64,000 nucleotides of DNA from Chryseobacterium vrystaatense (GTDB lineage: Bacteria; Bacteroidota; Bacteroidia; Flavobacteriales; Weeksellaceae). The stretch covers positions 186,001-250,000 of the forward strand of contig NZ_JPRI01000010.1 of NCBI RefSeq assembly GCF_000737765.1, given 5' to 3'. Positions 15,646-24,875 of this stretch are shown here, one piece after another; within the stretch, counting starts at the first letter, position 1, and every line of letters starts with the position of its first letter. The notes under the pieces were generated by a model. That model worked only from the letters and a program-made list of their open reading frames with translations, was not told the DNA's origin and ran no database searches. A program made the position numbers and the translations under genes.

Positions 15646-16284
15646 TTACTTTCTCATTTTTAAATCATCAATCTCATCCTGAAGAGATTTCATTTTACTT
15701 TTCAGTTCTTCACTTATTTTTCCCGGGAATTTTTTAAGCTTTCTAAGATCTAAAGCCAGCATGATGGATGCAATTCCTATGAAAATAAAAGATATAGCCG
15801 TTAAGGTAACTAAAGAAAGTCCTGTAAATACTGGATTAAATATAAGCAGTAAAGAGAATATAATCCCTCCCGCACTCGCCAAGGCAACATTTCCCCAGTT
15901 CAGATTTTTATGACTCTTCAAATCAAAAGCAAATCCCAGCAGCTGAAAGGAACGGAACAGCAAAGTAAATCCTATCACAAACGGAAGAATCGACATTGAA
16001 ATTTGCGGATAAGCGACCAGATACACTCCAATGGCAGCAGTCAATAATCCGCTTACCAGAAACCAACCCCATCCCTGGAGCGACTTGCTATTCTGTAAGG
16101 AAAAAAATATTTCCGTAATCCCTGAAAATAAAAAGGAAATACTGAAAAATATTGAAAGAGTTACATACGTAGCAAGAGGTACACTAAATACATAAAAACC
16201 GCAGATTAAAAATACAATTCCAAAGATCAATGGGATATACCAATGTTTCACTGTGTTTGTCAGGGTTTCAAATAAATTAGCCAT
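15646..16284 (-). CDS. HdeD-family (DUF308) membrane protein
   Basis: A 212-aa inner-membrane protein with six hydrophobic segments forming three DUF308 repeats (for example WYIPLIFGIVFLICGFYVF, GWGWFLVSGLLTAAIGVYLV and WGNVALASAGGIIFSLLLIF) and a C-terminal coiled-coil tail (KSKMKSLQDEIDDLKMRK). HdeD is linked to acid resistance in E. coli; in Flavobacteriia the role is untested. It is the first gene of a two-gene unit with the TonB-like protein. Confidence 0.85.
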   Translation of the reverse strand: MANLFETLTNTVKHWYIPLIFGIVFLICGFYVFSVPLATYVTLSIFFSISFLFSGITEIFFSLQNSKSLQGWGWFLVSGLLTAAIGVYLVAYPQISMSILPFVIGFTLLFRSFQLLGFAFDLKSHKNLNWGNVALASAGGIIFSLLLIFNPVFTGLSLVTLTAISFIFIGIASIMLALDLRKLKKFPGKISEELKSKMKSLQDEIDDLKMRK

Positions 16285-16665
16285 ATATGTGTTTTTATAG
16301 TTTTGCTTACTTTGTGTCGCGGTGTTCAGCTTGTCCGCAGGACTCTCAAAATAATCAGTTTTTCTAATGAATTCGAGATGTAACCTGTCACTAATTTACA
16401 AAAAAACAACGTAGTAAATAGCCAAATCAAACACTAATTATTTGTTGATCAGACCTATTTAACATTCACAAAAAGTAAGAAATATCATTTCTAATGACAT
16501 CGACCTATTCTTTTTCTAACATTCCCTATAAACAAAGAAAATACAGAAACCCAATATTCATTATGTGTAATAATATTTATTAAAAAAAAGCATCCGAAAA
16601 GAAAAAATGAGTTCAATTCAATTTATCTTATCAGATGCTTTTACCGTTCGTTCTTTAGTTTAGAT
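16285..16665. other. Intergenic region between hdeD-like and agmatine deiminase genes
   Basis: It contains the upstream region of the hdeD-like gene on its left and a long-loop terminator (16586-16642) for the agmatine deiminase on its right. No further gene is visible in either strand. Confidence 0.55.
16586..16642 (-). terminator. Long-loop terminator of the agmatine deiminase gene
   Basis: AAAAGCATC and GATGCTTTT arms enclosing about 39 nt, followed on the minus strand by a run of T. The loop is much longer than usual. Confidence 0.6.
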
Positions 16666-17769
16666 TTATTTCAGAAAACTCCCGGCTGGCTGCTGCTGCG
16701 TTACACAGTGGATCATTCCACCGTTTTCGTATAAATTTCTTACATCTATCCCTATAACTTTTCGGTCCGGATACTGATCCTGTATCATTTTATTAGCTAC
16801 CTTATCGTTGGGATCGCCATAATTCGGAACCAGAACCACCTTATTGGCCACATAGAAATTCACATAAGAACCTTTATCTTCCAACTGTTTTCCATAGGCT
16901 GTTTTTACTTTATTTTTAGTAGCAGGAAGGTATATTTTTTTATACTCTTTTCCATCGATATTAGATGCTTCGTAAAGTGTATTGATATCTTTATCCGTAA
17001 GTCCCATTTCAAAAAGGCCATCCTCGTCCATTGTGATCATGGTATTAGGATTGATGAATTTCATAAAACCATCAATATGCATATCCGTAACATCCAGTCC
17101 TGTAACACCATCCAGCCATATGACTTTGGAAACTCCATAATATTTTTTAAACAGGTCTTCAGCTTCCTGCTGTGTAATTCCTTTTGTTCTTGTAGATTCT
17201 CTTTTCTGGCTGATCACTGAACTTTTACAAGCCATGAGAACACCGTTTCCATCGGTTTCTACGGAGCCTCCCTCATTCACCATTTCTTCATTCAGATCAA
17301 TTACTTTAATGCCCAGATCTGTTCCGATCCGCTGAGGAATTTCATCACAGTTTTCGTAATCATATTTTCCTCCCCATCCATTGAAACCCCAGTCTTCGAT
17401 TAATACACGTCCCTGGCCATCTTTAACGAAAATAGGTCCGTTATCTCTGATCCAGACATCGTCTGTAGGGTATACTTTGAAATCAACATTTTTTAAAGAG
17501 ATTTTATTTTTTTCCAAGAGATCAAAAATTCTTTTCTTTTCGGTATCATCATAAGCAATGATATGAACTTTTTCGCCGGACTGAAGTTCGCGTGTCATAT
17601 CAATCCATGTTTGTTCTATTCTTTTACGGTATTCTGTACCGTGCTGATGATGGTGGGGCCATTGCAGCCATGTTCCTTCATGAGGGGAAGATTCTTCGGG
17701 AAAGTGATAAGTCTGTGCCATACAAAATGTAGTATTGAATAATAAGGCGAGTGCAAATAATTGATTCAT
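16666..17769 (-). CDS. Exported agmatine deiminase-family protein
   Basis: A 367-aa guanidino-group-modifying enzyme. The ATG at 17769 was chosen because it gives a signal peptide (MNQLFALALLFNTTFCMAQ) and lies 4 bp beyond the preceding gene. Active-site landmarks: DDVWIRDNGP, VNEGGSVETDG, DMHIDGFMKF (catalytic His), and GGMIHCVTQQQPAG with the nucleophilic Cys close to the C-terminus. The HCxTQQQP signature points to the agmatine-deiminase branch (agmatine to N-carbamoylputrescine) rather than Porphyromonas-type peptidyl-arginine deiminase. Export is odd for a polyamine enzyme and leaves peptide-arginine substrates possible. Confidence 0.87.
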   Translation of the reverse strand: MNQLFALALLFNTTFCMAQTYHFPEESSPHEGTWLQWPHHHQHGTEYRKRIEQTWIDMTRELQSGEKVHIIAYDDTEKKRIFDLLEKNKISLKNVDFKVYPTDDVWIRDNGPIFVKDGQGRVLIEDWGFNGWGGKYDYENCDEIPQRIGTDLGIKVIDLNEEMVNEGGSVETDGNGVLMACKSSVISQKRESTRTKGITQQEAEDLFKKYYGVSKVIWLDGVTGLDVTDMHIDGFMKFINPNTMITMDEDGLFEMGLTDKDINTLYEASNIDGKEYKKIYLPATKNKVKTAYGKQLEDKGSYVNFYVANKVVLVPNYGDPNDKVANKMIQDQYPDRKVIGIDVRNLYENGGMIHCVTQQQPAGSFLK

Positions 17770-17773
17770 ATCA

Positions 17774-18388
17774 TTAAAATTTTTTTCCAATAAATAGTCC
17801 GAAATTGATATCGGTTTCAAAAGTACTTCCTGTCTGCGAAATATTGCTTCCTATCCCGAACTGCATCTTTTTGCTGTTTTCTATTCCCAAACGGATGATC
17901 TGACTGCTGGCCTGATGCTCCTGAAAACTGAAATCAGATTCTACCATCAGCATACTGTAGAAATTAAGATTTTCATTCAATTTAGGGGTATATTCCACTA
18001 GCGTGTAAAGTCCTAATCCAAATTTTCCGGTATCAAATGAATAGGTAACAGCTGGAAATAAATTGATTCCCAAGGTTCGGGTTTCTTTCACATAAGCCAC
18101 TCCTAACGAAGGCATCACATCTTCATCCGAAATATAAACTCCTGCAGACGCTCCCCAATCGTTCCCCACGTAATAATTAAGGCTCTGATAAATTCCGGGA
18201 CTCACTTTTCTTGTCTCATAATCATAGGAGGCTGTTCCCGATACAAAGTAATTCCATCTGTTTTTAAAATCTTTATCATAAATTCCCAACACCTCAGCTT
18301 CTTTGTTTCCACCACAAGCCTGGATAGAAACCTGAGATTTTGCATACGATGAAATTAATATGATCAAGAGAATTCCATTTTTTTTCAT
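17774..18388 (-). CDS. Outer-membrane beta-barrel-like protein of unknown function
   Basis: A 204-aa protein with a signal peptide (about residues 1-18, ending SYAKSQ) and a series of alternating amphipathic strands such as GIYQSLNYYVGNDWGASAGV and RTLGINLFPAVTYSFDTGKF, ending in the phenylalanine-rich strand FGLFIGKKF typical of a barrel's last strand. I do not recognise a named family. It ends 4 bp before the agmatine deiminase start, so the two form an operon; a link between them is inferred only from this. Confidence 0.65.
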   Translation of the reverse strand: MKKNGILLIILISSYAKSQVSIQACGGNKEAEVLGIYDKDFKNRWNYFVSGTASYDYETRKVSPGIYQSLNYYVGNDWGASAGVYISDEDVMPSLGVAYVKETRTLGINLFPAVTYSFDTGKFGLGLYTLVEYTPKLNENLNFYSMLMVESDFSFQEHQASSQIIRLGIENSKKMQFGIGSNISQTGSTFETDINFGLFIGKKF

Positions 18389-18496
18389 TCTGTCTTGTTT
18401 TCTAAATTTGTTCTGTAGAAATTCCTTAAGCCCGGATATTTCTCTGATGCAAAATTAGATGACCGAAAAAATAAAACTTGTCCTAAAAGGACATCT

Positions 18497-19300
18497 TTAA
18501 GAATGAAGGGGAAAGTAAATATGGGTAAGCATTTCTCCATTTTCAGACGGCATATATTCTTCGATAACATCTGAATTGTCAAGCAGCAGATCTGGCTGGG
18601 TGAGCCAAAAGCGATAAAAAGAACGGTAAGTTTCTAAAATACTGTCAAAAGATCCATCATGAACAAACCTGATGTATTTACCTCCAAAAATTTCTATCCT
18701 TCTAAAGCCGGAGTTTTCTGAAACAATTTGTGGTATCGCTGCTCCATATCTGCAATGAGAACTGTTGGTAATTAAGGGCTGATCACATACAATTCCATAT
18801 GAAGGAAAGCAGTTTCCATTTTTCTGCTCAATCTCTGCCCACAAATCATTAATTTCCTGATTATTATAATCTTTAGCCTTTATAAAGATACAGTACACGG
18901 AAACAGCATCTTTATATTTTATTTCATATTGCAGATCTACAGTTTCACAATCTATGAATTCTCTAAAAATCTCCTGCTTCTGATTTCTTGCCTCTGCAGG
19001 TGAAATATGATATTGCTTTTTAAACGCTTTTGAAAAAGACTGGATATTGAAATACCCAACTTCCCAGGCAATCTCAGAAATTTCATCTGTGGTATAGATC
19101 AATTTTTTATACGATTTTTCCAGTCTTAGCCGTTTCTGAAACCCCGAAATAGTCTCTTTAAAGATCTTAAAAAAAATCCTCTGAAAATTGCGGTAAGAAT
19201 ACCTGGACAAATGTTCTATTTCATAGGCCGTGATCTCCCTGTCAAAGTTTTCTTCGATAAAATCAACAATTTTCTGTATTTCATTAAAACTGATCTGCAC
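18497..19300 (-). CDS. AraC-family regulator with GyrI-like effector domain
   Basis: A 267-aa regulator. Residues about 1-105 form an AraC/XylS DNA-binding domain (IVDFIEENFDREITAYEIEHL, then ISEIAWEVGYFNIQSFSKAF), and residues about 120-267 form a GyrI-like/SRPBCC small-molecule-binding domain (YKDAVSVYCIFIKAKDYNN, then GGKYIRFVHDGSFDSIL). Proteins of this plan (Rob, SoxS-GyrI fusions, BmrR-like) sense lipophilic drugs or metabolites. It is upstream of and in the same direction as the barrel/agmatine deiminase operon, with a 108-bp gap, and could regulate it. Confidence 0.88.
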   Translation of the reverse strand: MQISFNEIQKIVDFIEENFDREITAYEIEHLSRYSYRNFQRIFFKIFKETISGFQKRLRLEKSYKKLIYTTDEISEIAWEVGYFNIQSFSKAFKKQYHISPAEARNQKQEIFREFIDCETVDLQYEIKYKDAVSVYCIFIKAKDYNNQEINDLWAEIEQKNGNCFPSYGIVCDQPLITNSSHCRYGAAIPQIVSENSGFRRIEIFGGKYIRFVHDGSFDSILETYRSFYRFWLTQPDLLLDNSDVIEEYMPSENGEMLTHIYFPLHS

Positions 19301-19439
19301 GGCTTTATATTTTACAAATCGATTAGTTTATATACTCATAAAGATACAGCATTTCAGTGTATGAAATCAACAAAATTTCACTGCCGGCAAATGACAAAAT
19401 ACCCGTTCGACAGCACCGGTATCATGCCAGCTGATGTAT

Positions 19440-20240
19440 TTATTGATAGTTGATTTTGTGATTCAACTCTATAGGGTTGTCTTCCTCAAGAATCGATTGT
19501 TGTGCCTGCCTGATCATTTCGTTCATATCTTTTTGATTTCCCTGAGGATCAATAAATGTAGCTTTTTTGGCAGTTTTGGTATTCCAAGGGTCATTATAAT
19601 ATGATTTTCCCAGCGTATCATATTTTGACCAATCAATTTTAATCGTTTTTGTCCTTGCATCAAACCAGTTTCCTCCTTTTTTTATTTGTATTAAATTGAA
19701 TGAGTACTCATTTTCTGTGTCTTCAATAGAAATAATTAAGCCGGGTAAACCATTGAAAACATAGGGCCCATCATTAAACGGTAATTCTGTAGTAAACCAT
19801 GCCTTCCAATTTCTGCCGCCGTAGCTTACTTCTGCTTTTTGCGCTTTATACTTCCCTATTGTTTTTTGCTCTGGCAAGATTTTCCAGTTTAATTTTTCTT
19901 CAACAGGAAGCAGATAATTGGTATGTAAATAAGTAACAATTTTTTCTATTTTATTAGTATTAATATCTTTTTTAACGTAAAATTGAAATTCAACTCCCGT
20001 CCTATAGCTTCCATTTTTATTAATAAGCTGCAAGGAATCAGCATCTTTGGATGCCGATTCCCGAAAAACAGACTTATTATTTTCAAAATCCAAAATCATA
20101 TTCTCAGTAGTAATATCCTTCGGCTTTGCTTTAATTGCTTTATATTTAGTTTCGTATATAAAACTAAATTTCTGTGAAAAACAAAGTGTTGACAGTATTA
20201 AAAAAAATAAAATGAGTTTTAATTTGCGTGTTGTTTTCAT
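19440..20240 (-). CDS. GLPGLI family protein
   Basis: A 266-aa exported protein of the Bacteroidota-specific GLPGLI family (TIGR01200), with the name-giving motif in FNGLPGLIISIEDTENEYSF. The start at 20240 gives a signal peptide (KLKLILFFLILSTLCFSQ). The usual tract KAWFTTELPFNDGPYVFNGL before the motif is intact. The family is of unknown function and often sits next to TonB-dependent receptors, but not here. It is monocistronic. Confidence 0.9.
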   Translation of the reverse strand: MKTTRKLKLILFFLILSTLCFSQKFSFIYETKYKAIKAKPKDITTENMILDFENNKSVFRESASKDADSLQLINKNGSYRTGVEFQFYVKKDINTNKIEKIVTYLHTNYLLPVEEKLNWKILPEQKTIGKYKAQKAEVSYGGRNWKAWFTTELPFNDGPYVFNGLPGLIISIEDTENEYSFNLIQIKKGGNWFDARTKTIKIDWSKYDTLGKSYYNDPWNTKTAKKATFIDPQGNQKDMNEMIRQAQQSILEEDNPIELNHKINYQ

Positions 20241-20458
20241 GAAATTTCGGTTAATGTTTCGAGCTTGCCACTCAAGTGAAAACGCCTGTTTGACGAACTC
20301 AAATTGAATCACAAAAACTTAAGTAACTTACAAAATTTCACCGAAAAGGACAACTTTTGAATTTTGTACTTCAGCCAGCAGACCTAAAGCCGGTATCAGT
20401 ATACATTTTTTATTCCATCATCAATATACTTCCATATAGATTCTACTTGAGTACAAAA

Positions 20459-20484
20459 AAAGGACAGATTAAAATCCATCCTTT
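20459..20484 (-). terminator. Terminator of the amino-acid permease gene
   Basis: AAAGGA-CA-GATT pairs with AATC-CA-TCCTTT (internal mismatch), followed on the minus strand by T residues. Confidence 0.7.
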
Positions 20485-20546
20485 CTATTATTTAAAATAT
20501 ATATATTGTTCGTTGATCCATCAAAAATGTTTGACGATATGATGTA

Positions 20547-21977
20547 TTACAATTTGGTTTTAGGTTTATAGAGTTTAAACATCAGGAATAGGAACGCCAG
20601 CCAGACCGGAATTAAGATCACCTGAATCTCCATTCCTGTAATACTCATCAATACCAAAATAGCCACCAAGAACAGGATACAGATGTAATTTGATACCGGA
20701 TAAAATATGGATGGGAATGATGTTTTCACCCCTGATTTATCTTTTTCTCTTCTGAATTTCAAATGGGTATAGCAGATCATCAGCCAATTGATAATCAACG
20801 TAGATACCACCAAAGCCATCAGGTATTCAAATGCTTTTTCAGGTACCAGTTTATTGATGATAATACAGATTCCTGCAAAACATGAAGAGATCAGGATCGC
20901 ATTCGTAGGAACACTGTTTTTGTTCAGTTTCTTTAAAAATTTTGGTGCATTTCCCTGCTGAGCCAATCCGAAAAGCATTCTGCTGTTACTGTAAACGCTG
21001 CTGTTATAAACGGACAATGCTGCCGTTAAAACAATCAGATTGAGGATATTGGCAATTAAAATATTGAACTGTATCACTTTCCCGAAAATATTGAATTCAA
21101 ATCCATTTAAGTTCTGGAAAACCATTACAAAAGGACTTGTCCCTTCGGTAATTTCTCTCCACGGACTCAATGCAAATAAAATAACCAGAGCTCCCACATA
21201 GAAAATAAGTATTCTATAGATCACCTGATTCGTTGCTTTTGGGATTGTCTTTTCGGGATTTTTAGCTTCAGCAGCCGTAATACCAATGAGTTCCAATCCT
21301 CCGAAAGAGAACATGATCATCGCCATCGCTGCAAACAGACCTGAAAATCCACTTTCGCTTTTATTAAAAAAACCTTTTGGAAAAAAACCTCCGTCATTCC
21401 ACAAATTCGAGATGCTCGCTTTATCTCCTCCGGTACCACTCACCAATAAATAAATACCAAAAACAATCATCCCGATAATGGCAACCACTTTGATAATGGA
21501 AAACCAAAATTCGGTTTCTCCATATACTTTTACAGAGGCCAGATTTAAGGCATTAATAACTATGAAAAAGAATAAGCTGGACACCCAGAGTGGGATTTCC
21601 GGCCACCAAAAATGAATATAATGTCCAATAGCCGTCAGTTCGGCCATACTCACAAGGATGTAAAGGATCCAGTAATTCCAGCCTGATGCAAAACCGGGAA
21701 AGTTCCCCCAATATTTATAGGCAAAGTGACTGAAACTTCCGGAAACAGGCTCCTGAACAACCATTTCACCCAGCTGGCGCATAATAAAGAATGCAATGAT
21801 TCCTGCCAATGCGTATCCAAGAATAACGGATGGGCCTGCTAAAACGGCTGCCGGTCCGATTCCGAGAAACAGTCCTGTTCCTATGGCTCCTCCAAGGGCA
21901 ATTAATTGTATGTGTCTGTTGGTTAATCCCCGGACAAGAGATCCGTCATTCGGTTCCGTTTTCTGTTCGCTGCTCAT
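20547..21977 (-). CDS. Amino-acid permease (APC superfamily)
   Basis: A 476-aa inner-membrane transporter with about 12 transmembrane segments. The family signature GGAIGTGLFLGIG lies in the first helix, followed by PSVILGYALAGIIAFFIMRQLGEM and PVSGSFSHFAYKYWG; TAIGHYIHFWWPEIPLWV resembles the AroP/PheP/CycA group of proton-coupled amino-acid transporters. The exact amino acid cannot be assigned. It is a single gene with its own terminator. Confidence 0.88.
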   Translation of the reverse strand: MSSEQKTEPNDGSLVRGLTNRHIQLIALGGAIGTGLFLGIGPAAVLAGPSVILGYALAGIIAFFIMRQLGEMVVQEPVSGSFSHFAYKYWGNFPGFASGWNYWILYILVSMAELTAIGHYIHFWWPEIPLWVSSLFFFIVINALNLASVKVYGETEFWFSIIKVVAIIGMIVFGIYLLVSGTGGDKASISNLWNDGGFFPKGFFNKSESGFSGLFAAMAMIMFSFGGLELIGITAAEAKNPEKTIPKATNQVIYRILIFYVGALVILFALSPWREITEGTSPFVMVFQNLNGFEFNIFGKVIQFNILIANILNLIVLTAALSVYNSSVYSNSRMLFGLAQQGNAPKFLKKLNKNSVPTNAILISSCFAGICIIINKLVPEKAFEYLMALVVSTLIINWLMICYTHLKFRREKDKSGVKTSFPSIFYPVSNYICILFLVAILVLMSITGMEIQVILIPVWLAFLFLMFKLYKPKTKL

Positions 21978-22094
21978 AAAAAGAATTATGCCCTAAATAT
22001 ATAAAACTTTAGAGAAATTTGCCTTCTATAAAACCTATGGAACATTCAATTTATTCAGTTTTAAAGAATTAAAAAGCAGAAGAGCAGTATTTCT

Positions 22095-22388
22095 CTACAA
22101 ATATTCCTCCGGAACAGAAATATTATTCTTTTTCATATACTCTAAAAGCGACTGGTACCTGTCGTCATTCCCATCCATTCCGCACTTGTGGGAAATGCTG
22201 CAAATATCAGAAGGTTTAATTTCCAAAATATCAGAAATCTTCGTCAGTATGTCCAGGTTGATTTTTACTTTAGAATTTTCAATGTCGGAATAGGCCTTTT
22301 GGGAAATCCCCATTTCAAAAGCCATATACTCCTGCGTAAAGTCTTTGCTTCTACGGATTTTTCTGATATTTTGACCACACACTTTCAT
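22095..22388 (-). CDS. Small XRE-family regulator
   Basis: A 97-aa protein with an N-terminal Cro/C1 helix-turn-helix (IRKIRRSKDFTQEYMAFEMG, then ISQKAYSDIENSKVKI) and a short C-terminal helix. It is divergently oriented to ccoNO, with 188 bp between start codons, and might act there. No target or ligand is evident. Confidence 0.85.
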   Translation of the reverse strand: MKVCGQNIRKIRRSKDFTQEYMAFEMGISQKAYSDIENSKVKINLDILTKISDILEIKPSDICSISHKCGMDGNDDRYQSLLEYMKKNNISVPEEYL

Positions 22389-22459
22389 CGTTTTTTGTTT
22401 TTAGTAGTTTTCGGTATAGTTTAGAAGGATACCCACTAGACTTACACAAAGTTAATAAA

Positions 22460-22467
22460 TACCTTTG
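22460..22467 (+). promoter_or_regulatory. Possible -7 box upstream of ccoNO (TACCTTTG)
   Basis: A consensus TAnnTTTG match 110 bp before the ccoNO ATG, implying a long leader. No TTG lies at the standard distance. Confidence 0.3.
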
Positions 22468-22576
22468 GCAAAACATTATACACGTTACATGATATTTATT
22501 TTTTCATACGGATCAGGGACAGTACGGCCTTATTTCGGAGGATAAATATTACTTCGGTACAACAACAATTGGAATT

Positions 22577-24856
22577 ATGGAGACGCAAAAATTCAATTAT
22601 GACAATAATATTGTCAGAGCATTCTTGTATGCTACTATCGTATTCGGTCTGGTCGGCTTTCTGCTGGGACTTACGGCCGCGCTGATGCTTTTCTACCCTG
22701 AGTTGCCTGAGTTTTTATTCGGGACAGATGATACCACTATTCAGAGTTTGAGAAGCGGAAATATTCAGGGATTAATCAACACGCAGGGCGCTATGGGATT
22801 CGGAAGGATCAGAATGCTTCATACGAGTGCCGTTATTTTTGCTTTTGTGTGTAATTCATTTTTCTGCGGTGCCTATTACAGTATGCAGAGACTTTTAAAA
22901 ACAAGAATGTACAGCGATACGCTATCATGGATCCATTTCTGGTCATGGCAGCTGATGATCGTTGCCGTAGTGATCACGTTTTTAATGGGAATCAATACGT
23001 CTAAAGAATATGCAGAACACGAATGGCCGATTGACATCCTGATTACCTTCTCGTGGGTTATCTTTGGGATCAACATGTTCGGAACCATTGCAAAGAGAAG
23101 GGTAAGACACCTTTATGTAGCCATCTGGTTCTATATCGCCACATGGATCGCCGTGGCTATGCTGCATATCTTTAATAATCTTGAGGTTCCTTTATCATTC
23201 ACAAGCTGGAAATCCTATTCTGCATATGCCGGTGTAAAAGATGCTCTTGTACAATGGTGGTACGGCCACAATGCCGTAGCATTCGTACTGACAACTCCGG
23301 TATTAGGTCTGATGTACTACTTCATGCCGAAAGCGGCACAGCGACCTGTATTCTCCTATAAATTATCCATTATTCACTTTTGGTCGCTGATTTTCGTATA
23401 CCTATGGGCAGGCCCTCACCACCTTCAGTATACGGCGCTTCCGGCATGGGCTCAGGCCGTAGGTACAGGATTTTCTATCATGCTTATTGCTCCTTCATGG
23501 GGAGGAATGCTGAACGGGCTTCTTACCTTAAGGGGAGCCTGGGATAAAGTAAGAGACAATCCCATCCTAAAATTCTTCGTGGTAGCCATTACCTGTTATG
23601 GTATGGCGACTTTTGAGGGACCTTTACTGGCTACAAAATCTTTAAATAAAATCGGGCACTACACAGACTGGGTAATCGGTCACGTACATTTAGGTGCGCT
23701 TGGATGGAATGGTTTCATGGCTTTCGGAGTGGTATACTATCTGATCCCGATTATGTGGAGAACGCCTTTATGGTCTAAAAAATTAGCCAACTGGCACTTC
23801 TGGTTGGGAACACTGGGGATTATCTTCTATGCAGTTCCGATGTATATCGCAGGATTCACACAGGGATTGATGTGGAAACAGTTCAACCCGGACGGAACTT
23901 TATTATGGAAAAACTGGCTGGATACAGTCACGGCTATTATTCCTTACTTTAAAATGAGATTCTTAGGAGGTTTATTTTATATTTCAGGAGCTATTTTAAT
24001 GGTCATTAACGTTGTCAAAACCGTTAGATCAGGATCATTTCAGAAAGAAGTTCCTGCGGAAGCCCCTGCATTGGCAAATATCGGTACTGCAAGAAAAGAA
24101 GGCGAAGGGGTACACCTTTGGCTGGAAAGAACTCCAAAACTACTGTCCATATTAGCTTTTATCACTGTTGCTATAGGTGGATTAATAGAAATCGTTCCAA
24201 CATTATCTCTTAAAGAAAGTGTTCCTACGATCACGGCTGTAAAACCTTATACACCGCTTGAACTGGAAGGAAGGGATCTTTATGTACGTGAAGGGTGTAA
24301 CTCATGCCACTCACAGATGATCAGACCTTTCCGTGATGAGATCGTAAGGTTTGAAGGAAAAAACGGGCAGTACTCCAAAGCGGGAGAGTTTATTTATGAC
24401 AGACCTTTCTTATGGGGATCTAAGAGAACAGGACCGGACCTTCACAGAGAGGGGGGAAGAAACCCTGATTCATGGCACTTTAAACACATGTACAACCCAA
24501 GGATTACATCTGCCGGTTCTATCATGCCGCGTTTCCCATGGTTGATTACAAATAAACTGGACCGTACTCAAATGGTTGATAAAATGAGACTGATGAAAAA
24601 TTCTTTCGATGTGCCTTACTCAAAAGCAGAAATAGATTCTGCAGGTCAATGGGCAGATAACCAGTCTAAAGCTATTGTACAGCGAATATATTCTGAAGCT
24701 GCCGATCTAAAAGATCAGATGGAAAAAGAAAAAACAGCAAAAGGCCCGTCTTATGTTCCTCTTGAGCAGAGAGAAATTGTAGCCATGATTGCTTATCTGC
24801 AAAGATTAGGTACTGATATTAAAACAACCCAAATCCAGACCGCAAGTGCTGAATAA
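22577..24856 (+). CDS. ccoN: cbb3-type cytochrome c oxidase, fused subunits I and II (CcoN-CcoO)
   Basis: A 759-aa fusion. The first ~500 residues are the 12-helix CcoN catalytic subunit with heme b / CuB ligands visible in WWYGHNAVAFVL, WAGPHHLQYT and HVHLGALGWNG. The last ~200 residues are CcoO, a membrane-anchored monoheme cytochrome c with CNSCH at residues 574-578 and FPWLITNKLDR. The complex reduces oxygen at low concentration and pumps protons across the inner membrane. The fusion is known in Bacteroidota. It is followed after 19 bp by ccoP, with no ccoQ between them. Confidence 0.95.
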   Translation: METQKFNYDNNIVRAFLYATIVFGLVGFLLGLTAALMLFYPELPEFLFGTDDTTIQSLRSGNIQGLINTQGAMGFGRIRMLHTSAVIFAFVCNSFFCGAYYSMQRLLKTRMYSDTLSWIHFWSWQLMIVAVVITFLMGINTSKEYAEHEWPIDILITFSWVIFGINMFGTIAKRRVRHLYVAIWFYIATWIAVAMLHIFNNLEVPLSFTSWKSYSAYAGVKDALVQWWYGHNAVAFVLTTPVLGLMYYFMPKAAQRPVFSYKLSIIHFWSLIFVYLWAGPHHLQYTALPAWAQAVGTGFSIMLIAPSWGGMLNGLLTLRGAWDKVRDNPILKFFVVAITCYGMATFEGPLLATKSLNKIGHYTDWVIGHVHLGALGWNGFMAFGVVYYLIPIMWRTPLWSKKLANWHFWLGTLGIIFYAVPMYIAGFTQGLMWKQFNPDGTLLWKNWLDTVTAIIPYFKMRFLGGLFYISGAILMVINVVKTVRSGSFQKEVPAEAPALANIGTARKEGEGVHLWLERTPKLLSILAFITVAIGGLIEIVPTLSLKESVPTITAVKPYTPLELEGRDLYVREGCNSCHSQMIRPFRDEIVRFEGKNGQYSKAGEFIYDRPFLWGSKRTGPDLHREGGRNPDSWHFKHMYNPRITSAGSIMPRFPWLITNKLDRTQMVDKMRLMKNSFDVPYSKAEIDSAGQWADNQSKAIVQRIYSEAADLKDQMEKEKTAKGPSYVPLEQREIVAMIAYLQRLGTDIKTTQIQTASAE

Positions 24857-24875
24857 CCCTTAAAATTGTACTGCA

